A DNA stretch of 64,000 nt from positions 27,373,755-27,437,754 of the forward strand of contig CM044958.1 in NCBI GenBank assembly GCA_024516035.1, written 5' to 3'. The stretch's first letter is position 1. Each line of letters begins with the position of its first letter. Origin of the DNA: Bactericera cockerelli (lineage: Eukaryota > Arthropoda > Insecta > Hemiptera > Triozidae). Under the pieces are notes generated by a model. That model saw nothing but the letters and a program-made list of their open reading frames with translations, made no database searches and was not told the DNA's origin. The position numbers and the translations under genes were made by a program. Positions 55,529 through 64,000 of this stretch are shown here, one piece after another.

Positions 55529-56900
55529 GACTGCAGCAAAAAAACAGCACAATCAACATCCCACAAAATAGTCATTACTGGTGTTAAAGTAATATGGTAT
55601 CACAACTGATTTAACAGAAAGCATAATATCCATGAAACACAGCTTCTGTCTACAACATTCACAATTTTGATTGTGTTTTTTTCATTGTTCTTCTCAATTA
55701 TTATTCTAATATCCAAAGCAGAGCACTTCTTAACAGTGAACTCTACAGGTTCAAGATTATTCTTTGAAGTAATATAATGAAATATCTATCATATAATTAA
55801 AATCAAGTATCAAGATTGAAATAAACTTTAGTTTCTTTGCTATTGTAATTTATAATTTTCTTCATCAAACTTCAAAATGAGATAAAATAAAAGCCCGCGA
55901 ATCCATGATTTAAAATTTGTATTTTTGGCATTTCAAATCTTTGTCACAGATTTCTGTAATGATGTGACGTCATATATAAACAGCTGATAGCTTTATGATT
56001 GGTTTTTGGCAGTCTAGACTTTAGCGAGGGGACAATAGAAAAACGCGCCTTGTACAAAAACATCATGGAGGGGAAATACCTGTCTATCCAGGCACCAGGA
56101 TTCAACTGGAATAATATAATGAACGAACTGAAAGAAAGTAATTTCTCTTTCACGAATAATGGGGAAGGTAAACTGGAAATATTTGGAATAAAATGGAAAT
56201 AATTGGAAATACCGAACCTGGAAAAAAATTTATCCAAAAGAAAAATACACCTAAACTGTTCAACGCTATCCAATGCCGTATTTTTCTTTCTAACCAAAGT
56301 TAACCAAACGGGAATAAAATGAACCAAACTGGAAGCAAGTCATTTTTCTTTTGGAAGAGGAAAAATTTCCACTTCCAAAGTTAACCAAAGTGGAAGTAGA
56401 AAATTCTTGCTTCCAGTTCTTTTACAGGTCAAGTCCATTGTTTATCTTCAAAAGTAACCAAACGCATTTTTCTTTTACGAATGACCTTGGAATAAAATGG
56501 AAATATTTGGAGGAAACCTAACCAGGAAATTTTTTTGGTTAGAAATAAAAATACGACTCAATAGGCTACCATTATTACCTTCAAAAGAAAAACTAAGATG
56601 AAATTTAGTATTTTTAGGCCATTTTATTCCAGTTTGGTTAACTTTGGTTAGAAAGAAAAATACGGCTCATGAGTTCTCCATTGCTCATTCCTCCATGACA
56701 AATATGGGCGAGGGGAGGCGACGTTGTCAAATGCACAAAATAGGCCACAGAGAAAAAAAACCAACTTCTGATAAGGTATTTTGATATTTTCATTTCATGA
56801 CCTTTCAGAAGATTTAAGTTCTCTTCAAATCTAATTTATCAGTCAATTTTTTCAGCAAAGCAGTTTTTCAGAGGAAAAGAGATCTCTGCCAAGTACGAAA
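55529..56900. promoter_or_regulatory. Divergent intergenic region between PIGN and ATP5ME
   Basis: 1.37 kb separates the two start codons, so both 5' UTRs and promoters must lie here. I see no convincing TATA box. The middle holds a 0.4 kb inverted repeat (56275-56666). Shared control of the two genes is inference only. Confidence 0.45.
56275..56666. repeat. Inverted repeat with 47-base arms in the divergent promoter
   Basis: The left arm begins gccgtatttttctttctaac and the right arm is its reverse complement ending at 56666, with about one mismatch. The interior repeats the words ttggtta and taaccaaa and contains a smaller palindrome near 56368-56400. Probably a TIR element; no target duplication is clear. 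Confidence 0.6.
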
Positions 56901-56942
56901 ATGGCTCTCCCACCTCCTGTCAGCGTATCTCCTTTGATCAAG
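56901..56942 (+). CDS. ATP5ME: ATP5ME exon 1 (MALPPPVSVSPLIK)
   Basis: Fourteen codons ending in frame with the donor gtttga. Too short to find as an open frame alone; supported by the family N-terminus ending SPLIKF across the join. Confidence 0.85.
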
Positions 56943-59840
56943 GTTTGATTTTAATTTCTCTTTATTCTTTTCCCCATTCCAACATGCCTGAGTGCGGCGA
57001 AAGCAGAATTCTAATTCCATCAGTTGTGATGTTTCAAACCTTATTACCTGATTTATAAGGCAGGGAAATCTGAGGGTACATATTTTAAATCTAAATTTTG
57101 TCATTCAAAGCAGCCCCTAGACCTAGGTGATCTTATACAGGGTGAGCACAAAGTCTCATCCCACCCTTAGGACGGAATTAATAGACAACATTAATAACTT
57201 AAGTCGTTGGTAAGAGTCGGTTTTCCCTATCTTACACAGTACGCAATCCGTGATTTAGTGCCACAGAGGTATTACAAAAACTTCTATTAATTCCGCCCTT
57301 AGTATCTTACTATCTTGAGAACCACTCAAGATATCAGCGATTGGTAAAATACAGGTTCCCTCAGATTGGGTGAATTTTGGTTCCAAAAAGCTGAGGCCAG
57401 CCATTTAAGCTGAATGGAAACCAGCTCAAGACTGAGCTCATATTAAAGGTAATGAAAAGAAGAATTACCTACTGCAATTTTTTTTTTAGCTCTACAAAAT
57501 TTGGCCATTGTCCATACTTTATGACCTCTTGAACCATTAGTTTCAGAAAGATGAATATTTTTGATATTGACTACTTTTAGCAAGAACTTTCTTATTAAGT
57601 GTAACTCAAATAGTTTTTTTGTTAAGACTCTTATAAACCAATGTCAACAGACTAGATCAAGTAGTAACTTATTTGAAAGTTCTTGCTTCACAAAGTTCAA
57701 ATTTCATCTTCCTGCAACTTGTGTTTTAGGTCAGAAAGTATGGACATTGAGACATGACAACTAACCTCAAGAATGGTAAATTGTAGAGAGCTAAATTTTG
57801 TTGCTTTTATTTTATCTTTTCCTCTCCTTTAAAATAAACTTTTTTTTAACAGGCAACATTTAAAGTTCTTCAACTGGTTGCCACTGAGCCTAAATGGGCA
57901 GCCACAGCCTATTGTGCCCAAAATTAATCCCTCAATTTTTTAAGGAATCTGTATAATACTAGGCTATTTGAAACTCTCCTCTCCCAGTTCGGATACAAAT
58001 GGGGTTCAAACTGGGTTTCTAAAACTTGAAAATACTGAGCACACTATTCATATTGAAATCTTAAGCCATATTGTGCTTTGCACATCCAAAGGTCATACAT
58101 ACATCATGTACTGTACTTTTCAATATATAGAGTGGTTCTCAAAATTTAATATTGCATTGATCAAGAAGTTGAAAGTTCCATCAATATCTTTCATATACAA
58201 GGATTGGCTGAAATCTTGAGAGAGTTAGTTGTATGATTACCTTGCTGTTGTTTCCTTTGAGAGCAATACAGTTAGTCCAGCTAAGTTCCCAAAAAAATAC
58301 CCATTTACAGCCTGTTTGATAGGTTCAACAGGTTTCATCCAAGGGCCATTTCTGGACCAATTTTTATGAAACTGTCACAGATGATCTTAGCTTAGGTTTG
58401 CAAAAGTTGACATTATTATAGGTGTTTAAACTGAGCAACCCAAAGCTATGACCATCATTCAACCATCCTACCCAACAAACATCTGAATTATTCTCAAATA
58501 ATGTATGACTATGATAAGGTTTTAGGGTAAGTGTCTAGTTTATATGGCAACATGCACAGCCAGTGGGAAAAAAGTTTTGAGGGTACAGCCAGTTAAACCA
58601 AACTAATATAGGATTTATAGAGTTGCTTTTTTAGTATCTAAAGAGTTTGAATTTGTTTACCACACCAATCATAATAATTATTCTAGAAATGTGTGATAAT
58701 TTTGAGTACTAGCTAGGACTTGAGAAAATCCCCTCATTTTCTATTAAAAAATCACTTTGTTTGGATCATTAATTATTAATCTCTACAATATATCAATTTG
58801 ATGCAATTTCTTTTTTATTATTTAAGGTTATTTATTTCATTGTTCTAAATTTCAGTTTGCAAGATGGTCCATGCTTAGTGTAGGAATTCTTTATGGAGTT
58901 TCGAGACAGGCCAGTCTAGAAAAGAAAGAAGAAAAATTAAAGGTCATCAGAGCACAAAAGAAAGCCATCAAGGATGCTAAGATTGCCGAAGAAAGGAAGA
59001 GATCCAATGCAGGTTAGTTGTTAGCTCTGAGTATTGTTTGACCTTGGATCACAAGTTTGTCCTTGAAATAATAAATTTCATAGTATTCTTAATAAATAAA
59101 TACATAAATATGTATTTATTTATTTATAAATAAAATAAATAAATACATAAATATGATGCTACTATTACATCTGGAAAAGTTGTGTTCAACCTGCACTTAG
59201 TATGGTCTTTTTTTGTAACACTATCAGTATGGTGTGAGAGTTTTCTCTCACATTTATTTGATATCTTTGCTTGCCTTGAACTGAATTGAGATAAAAAAAA
59301 AAATGAGTTTAGAAAATTCAAACCGTATTGGAAAACTTGAATCTTAAGCAAATTTATATGTATGAAAAGGGGGGGGGATTTAAGCAGTACTGTGTGAGAG
59401 AAATGTCTCATGCACTTGATTTACCCAACTTAGTACATCAAATGCTCACAAAGTATTAATACCTAAAACCAGACAAAAAGTACCACATGTCTTATCCCTT
59501 CTAGAGTAATGAAGGATCTTTCATTTGATAACCCTATTTTTAAACACAGGAGGTTAAACAAAACGAAAATGTGAGACTTTTCTCACAACCATACTTTTAT
59601 TATTATGGGACCTGGTTGCAGGGTTTCAGATGAAACACCATACAATCAACACTGCGACCTAGTGAGATCTCAAGTAGATCACAACCATACTTACTGTGGG
59701 TTAATAAGCTTCATACTGATTAATTTGAGAAATGAGAATGTCTGAAAAACTCATTTTTCTTATATGTATTTTTTTTTTTACTTTCTGTTTCAGCTGAGTT
59801 AGCAGAGTTGTCAAGAATGGCTGGATCAACCATTGGTTAG
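56901..59840 (+). CDS. ATP5ME: Mitochondrial ATP synthase subunit e, complete, three exons
   Basis: Small inner-membrane subunit of the FO sector that stabilises ATP synthase dimers with subunit g. Exons are 56901-56942, 58856-59012 and 59794-59840; splice sites are canonical and phases agree, giving 81 residues plus stop. The protein starts MALPPPVSVSPLIKFARWSM. A single hydrophobic segment (about 17-31) contains GILYG (Gly24, Gly28), the GxxxG dimer motif typical of subunit e. A charged region follows (EKKEEKLKVIRAQKKAI and on, about 35-66), likely coiled coil, and the end is MAGSTIG. The ATG is the first in-frame one and sits right at the expected family start. It is divergent from PIGN, 1.37 kb start to start. 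AATAAA hexamers at 60152 and 60493 are candidate poly(A) signals. Identification rests on family resemblance, without a search. Confidence 0.92.
57136..57166. repeat. Solo CAGGGTG-type end
   Basis: cagggtgagcacaaagtctc, a terminus resembling the one at 63829; the element is cut by element B at 57170. Confidence 0.5.
57170..57298 (+). mobile_element. Element B in ATP5ME intron 1, full length
   Basis: 129 bases, ends ggacggaattaatagac and tctattaattccgccc, flanked by TTA at 57167-57169 and 57299-57301. Confidence 0.82.
58856..59012 (+). CDS. ATP5ME: ATP5ME exon 2 (membrane helix and coiled coil)
   Basis: FARWSMLSVGILYGVSRQ then lysine/glutamate-rich helix. Acceptor ttctaaatttcag, donor gttagt, phase 1. 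Confidence 0.92.
59794..59840 (+). CDS. ATP5ME: ATP5ME exon 3 (AELAELSRMAGSTIG-stop)
   Basis: Fifteen codons after a strong pyrimidine tract and cag at 59791-59793; it completes the split Ala codon and ends TAG. Confidence 0.88.
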
Positions 59841-61029
59841 ATGTTTAACACAGGATATATTTTATTATATAATTATGTATGATCTACAAAAAATGTTTGA
59901 ATTAGATTAGTCTCAATCATGTGCATACTGTGTTAAGTACTAATGTCAATCTAATACACAGGTAGATATGTTATTGTTTCAATCCAAGTATAAACATTAT
60001 CTAGTAAATTAAATATTTCTTAATTGAATAGTAAAGTATGAAAATGCATAGAGCATAATTAAAATATTCCTTTTTTACTGATTATATTTTTCTCTCTATG
60101 GTATAAAATTTAATACTTTCTAAACACATGTGTGTTAATCATTTACTCCAAAATAAATCTGCATTTTCAAGTCCTTTTAATTTTTTTAAAGAAACTTGTA
60201 ACAAAATTGGGAAAAGAGAAAGTGACAAACAGAAAAAGAAAGTAATAGACAAACCATCTGCAAAATTGTTAACTCAAACCAATTTTTGGAACTTCTTTGT
60301 TCTCAATCCATAATTTCTAATCCAATCTAAAACCCTAATGTAAAAATTAGGTCCTAGTTCTCAGCCAACATTGAAAGTTCTGAAATCCTCTTTTATTCTT
60401 ATTTTTAATTAAATATCTTAGTCATAGAGGTAGTGAACAGAAACTTGGTTGGCCCTTATAATTTCTTTATTTTTTTTTTTCTTCAAATTTTTAATAAAGA
60501 AAGGTGATCTTTAAGTTGAGAGTAAAAAAAATATATTTGTTGTTTTAATTTCCTTTAAACACACATGACCAGTTGTCCTACCTACTGTTGGGGCAAAGTT
60601 TGCATGGAATGGAATTGATCATGATTGTCTGATGTCCCATTGTTGCACACACTGTAAATGGTGCTGGTCATGTTTGTGTTAATAATACTGCCTGATTTGG
60701 TTATTATTTATCACTAAAATGAGGGAAAATCAAATTCATCAATGTTATACTGCTTGGCATGCTGACTAACTGGGATAACGAAAAGATGAGATTTTTTTGT
60801 TTTGCCAAGTGTATTTATTGCTTTGTGTATACAATGTAAACCAATAACGAGGAAGTATACTGCCCACAATCAGCAGAGCATTTTTGATAAAAGAGAAGTT
60901 TTATTTAACAATAATGAACACAAAAAGAATAATATATTAGATATTCTTGGAAGTAAAACTCAGCAAGTATGGTAATCTATCTAGGAAAGAGCACAAATTA
61001 TGTAAAGATATTAGTAGTGTCTTTTTAAT
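59841..61029. other. ATP5ME 3' region and intergenic
   Basis: Contains candidate poly(A) signals AATAAA at 60152 and 60493. The plus frame at 60128-60313 shows no domain. Confidence 0.45.
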
Positions 61030-61667
61030 TTCTAACCTTTAAGCTAATGAAAGTATTGTTTTTGGTCGGTTTTTTTCGAAATCGAGCTGATAACATTTCT
61101 GAACAAATTGAGACTCCCCTGATTTCAAAAAAGTATTTTTTATAAAATGGTCTGTTCCTATGTATGTGTGTGTGAATACAAATTATCTCAAGAACGGTAA
61201 GTCCCATATAGTTATGAAATTTGGCATTTAGCTGCAGGGTGCCAAGAGTACGGACCCGGAACAATAGCATGAAGATCCGCCATTTTGTTTTTTAGTTATA
61301 TCCCGAGAAAAAATAAAAATTCAAATATCTCGTAAACCATTTGCGTTATCAAAAAATTTAAATCGTCTTTAGTAATGACCTAACACACAGTTTACATATT
61401 TTGAATATTAATTTTTGGCATTTTTGATATTTTCCCCATAAACCAACCCATGGGTAAAATTTTGTACAGTACTGAAAAATGTGCAAAAATATCGTAAACA
61501 ATAAGAGATGAGGAATTTTTTCGTTTGATGAAATCGTTTAACATGGTAATTTTACACATATTTTCAATTCTTTTAATATTGAAATTTTCGAAACATAAAA
61601 CCTGAGGATGTGTTAATTTCTGATAAAAATTCCTCAATTGAAATAGAAAGTCGTGTCATGTACACCC
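61030..61667 (-). repeat. Diverged relative of repeat R
   Basis: Ends agaaagtcgtgtcatgtaca near 61660 and contains ctcaagaacggtaagtccca with gaaatttggcattt, parallel to R. Otherwise strongly diverged. Confidence 0.5.
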
Positions 61668-61724
61668 CAATTTATTTATAATTAAAACAAATGATGGAAA
61701 AAAATGTTGAAATTTTTTAATACG

Positions 61725-61965
61725 AGCAGTGCACTCGCCGAGGTGCTCGGCAGCGAGACCACCCGAGGCGAGGGGCCGCGAGATGTACCCGAGTGCAGCA
61801 AGTACACTCTCGTCGAGTGAACTTGTGTCCTGTGACTCGGGTCCCGGGACCGACTTTCTTCGGAGCGACCGACGGCGAGCCGAGCGGAGCCTAGCCGATC
61901 GATCGTAGGCGAGGTGCACAAGTTCACTCGCGCTCGGCTGCACTCGCCTTGGCTCGGCAGGCATA
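61725..61965. other. GC-rich island, about 240 bases, in AT-rich DNA
   Basis: tgcactcgccgaggtgctcg near the start and tgcactcgccttggctcggc near the end are direct repeats. cgagtgaacttgtg and cacaagttcactcg form an inverted pair. CpG-rich. The two long minus frames here reflect composition and resemble no protein I know. Confidence 0.6.
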
Positions 61966-63359
61966 ATTCAAGTTGAGAAAAGCTAAATGCAAGAATTGAA
62001 AGAAACCTACAAAAAAGAATAAATTTCTTACTACTGCTCCCTGTATTAGTATTTACCTGATGCTATTACTATAATTTTATTAATCAATCCTATGTAAAAT
62101 ATACATAGTATAAGTTATGATATACCTCATGTCTGGCTGGGGGATGTTCAACAGGGAGAAGATGAGTGTTTCACTATAAAAAAAAAGAGCAGATTAGCCA
62201 ACCATAACAAGCTAGCTTCCAGTTCCCCAAGGGATGGCATATCTCTCTTAAATGCTAGTGCCATGGGTTATATCCCTGTTTGGATACAAAATTTCCTTCT
62301 GTGTACTCTGGGTGAGGAAAAATGAGAATTCAATAGTGTATAATGACCAGGTGGCATTTATTATTTTCTGACCTGGCTTTAGAGTATCAGTGGAAACTCT
62401 ACAACACTGCAATCTAATGAGATCTACTGTGGAAAGTTGATTCTCTTTGGTTTTAACATAATATATTGATTTGCATTATTCAGGACAGGCGTTTTATACT
62501 CTATTTGCTGGGAATCATAGCAGCTGTCCATTAGGAAGAACGAGAAGCTTTTTGTATAATAAGCAACCATTGCCAGAATTACGAGAGGGAAAAAAATGTG
62601 AAAATGATAAAATTTGGAGATTTGGAATGCTAAGCAATTGTGACATAATAAGTACAACAACACACACATAGAGTATATTATTTTTGTAAAAAAAAAATAT
62701 ATTTTTGCTCCGATTTCATAACCTCCCAAGCAACTTTGGTTTTGTGTCGGTCTGTTAAATAAATGCATTCCTTGTAATGCGGAAATCAGAAACTACTGAC
62801 CGGATTTCAACGATATAAATTAATTTTTTTAGTCCCATTTTAAATTCAACTTGGCATTACCGGGTCTTGGTGATAGAGACCATGCGCCTGACCTCTAACT
62901 TTTACTAAAACTATTATTTCTCGTGAACAATACACTTGATTTTGATTAAATTTTGTTTGTATAAGCGTATCAGCGGTTTAAATAGTAAGTTTGTAATTTT
63001 TATTGAATAATATGGTTGAGCCTTGACATTTAAGAAGTCGCGAAAATTTGGACCAAAAAGGGCACGAGTAAGGTCCAGATTTGCCAATATAGATTTTTGA
63101 AGAATCTATCATATGAAACAAATTTGAAGAGAATCGGTTGAGAACTTTTGTAAATGCATGTGATTCAGTAAAATAAACCTCTGATTCTAGCAATAATAAA
63201 AGTTGAAAATTATGATTACCATTCACAAGGAAGTAATATGTCCATGATTGGCAGTGTATTTTTAAGAGGTCATTATCTACCAAGATATTATCTCAGTCTC
63301 AGGATTTTTAAAGGAAACTAAATGTTTGATCACAGTCTCAAAGAAGTCATGTTGCATGA
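61966..63359. other. Intergenic and FAM136A 3' UTR
   Basis: 62130-62370 contains SINE-like words (cctcatgtctggctggggga; tgggtgaggaaaaatgagaa). A candidate AATAAA (minus) is at 62998-63003. Confidence 0.4.
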
Positions 63360-63643
63360 TCAATAAGAACTATTATCACCCAGGTATTTTTTTATCTTCT
63401 GAAAGAGGGTTGGTAGTAAAGCAATATGTTTGTCTACACATTTTTCTGCACAGGATTCAAACTGTCGAGTGTATGCATCCATTTCACTTTGCTTAGGATT
63501 AACTCCCATTTTATCTTTGATCTCATCATTACAATCTAAAACACACCTCTGTAATCTAGTTTGATATTGTTCAAACTCAAGTTGTAAATATTTTTGTGCC
63601 CTCATGAATGGAGATGAACAAACTTCTAAACATTGCTGTACAC
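63360..63643 (-). CDS. FAM136A: FAM136A-like mitochondrial CX3C protein, last exon (5' part outside window)
   Basis: FAM136A is a conserved small mitochondrial protein of poorly known function with paired CX3C motifs, of the kind found in intermembrane-space proteins. The exon starts at 63643 after a T-rich acceptor ending cag, first completing a split codon, then reads VQQCLEVCSSPFMRAQKY and continues to KKYLGDNSSY-stop. Three CX3C pairs are visible: CLEVC, CVLDC and CAEKC. The family has a further pair nearer the N-terminus. About 93 residues are present of the usual 138 or so, so one or more upstream exons should lie beyond 64000; I found no fitting exon in 63651-64000. The first Met in the exon (63605) is internal, not the start. 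TTTATT at 62998-63003 (AATAAA on the coding strand) is a candidate poly(A) signal. It is convergent with ATP5ME. Confidence 0.88.
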
Positions 63644-63828
63644 CTGAAAAAAAAGTATTAAAAGTAATATAACCAAAAGTAGAACTACATTATTATTTCA
63701 CACAGGCTGGTTTGTGCATAAAGTTGGTGGTTGGTGTGTTTTCATATGTTAGATGTTAGTGCATGTGCAATTGTGCATGTATGGTTTGTGCAGGTGGTGG
63801 TGTTTGCAGCCTGCTAGAATATACACAG

Positions 63829-64000
63829 GGTCTCCATAAAGTCTCATCCAGGTCTGAGATTCTTAGATATGACTGAAAATATCAAAAAACACAAAAACCA
63901 AAAAGTGCAGGCTAACTTAAAAATATTAATTGAAATGTCTATTGTTTTCAATTACTTTGCAATGTTATTATTATTATTACTTCCAAGAATAACTAAGATT
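63829..64000. repeat. Possible TIR element running off the window
   Basis: cagggtctccataaagtctc resembles the end at 57136. Only one end is in view. Confidence 0.4.

Noticed and set aside
55999..56327. Open frames on both strands in the divergent promoter region
   Set aside because: No family resemblance; they overlap the repeat-rich promoter segment and each other.
61656..61964. Arg/Ser-rich open frames of 81 and 102 codons
   Set aside because: Both are explained by the GC-rich island, overlap each other in different frames and show no domain.
1..64000. CRISPR arrays, bacterial operons or rRNA genes
   Set aside because: Spliced genes and SINEs show eukaryotic nuclear DNA; the 5S-like matches are truncated and belong to retroposons.

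Overview
The window is AT-rich eukaryotic (insect-type) nuclear DNA with spliced genes, GT-AG introns and a very heavy load of short interspersed and terminal-inverted-repeat (TIR) elements. The gene content (PIGN, ATP synthase subunit e, FAM136A) and the 81-residue subunit e fit an insect; the repeat style makes a hemipteran with a large genome plausible, but I cannot fix the species from sequence alone.

Layout. From 1 to about 29 kb I see no host gene: only transposon fossils, tRNA- and 5S rRNA-derived SINEs, a triple-nested insertion at 6.2-6.9 kb, a retroelement protein fragment at 8.5-8.8 kb, a 1.25 kb long inverted repeat with near-identical arms at 20.8-22.1 kb and a palindromic element at 26.3-27.2 kb. 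From 29,072 to 55,528 the minus strand carries a complete PIGN-type gene (GPI ethanolamine phosphate transferase 1). I reconstruct it as 14 coding exons whose phases all agree, giving 882 codons. Most of its 26.5 kb is intronic repeat; intron 3 alone is about 10.4 kb and holds three or four stacked elements. At 56,901-59,840 on the plus strand, divergent from PIGN, is a complete three-exon gene for mitochondrial ATP synthase subunit e. At 63,360-63,643 on the minus strand is the last exon of a FAM136A-like mitochondrial twin-CX3C protein whose 5' part lies outside the window.

The genes share no pathway: PIGN acts in ER GPI-anchor synthesis, the other two in mitochondria. The 1.37 kb between the PIGN and subunit e start codons is probably a shared divergent promoter region and contains a 0.4 kb inverted repeat.

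The most notable signals are in the repeats. (1) A family of elements with CAGGGTG termini flanked by TA, in at least four sequence classes with arms of about 0.1 to 0.45 kb or wholly palindromic, is concentrated in and around PIGN. (2) SINEs with a 5S rRNA head and SINEs with a tRNA head share the same central domain. (3) Several multi-level nestings have readable target duplications, including a tandem duplication of a TAA-flanked element inside a CAGGGTG element inside intron 3. All of this is read by eye; no database search or alignment program was used.
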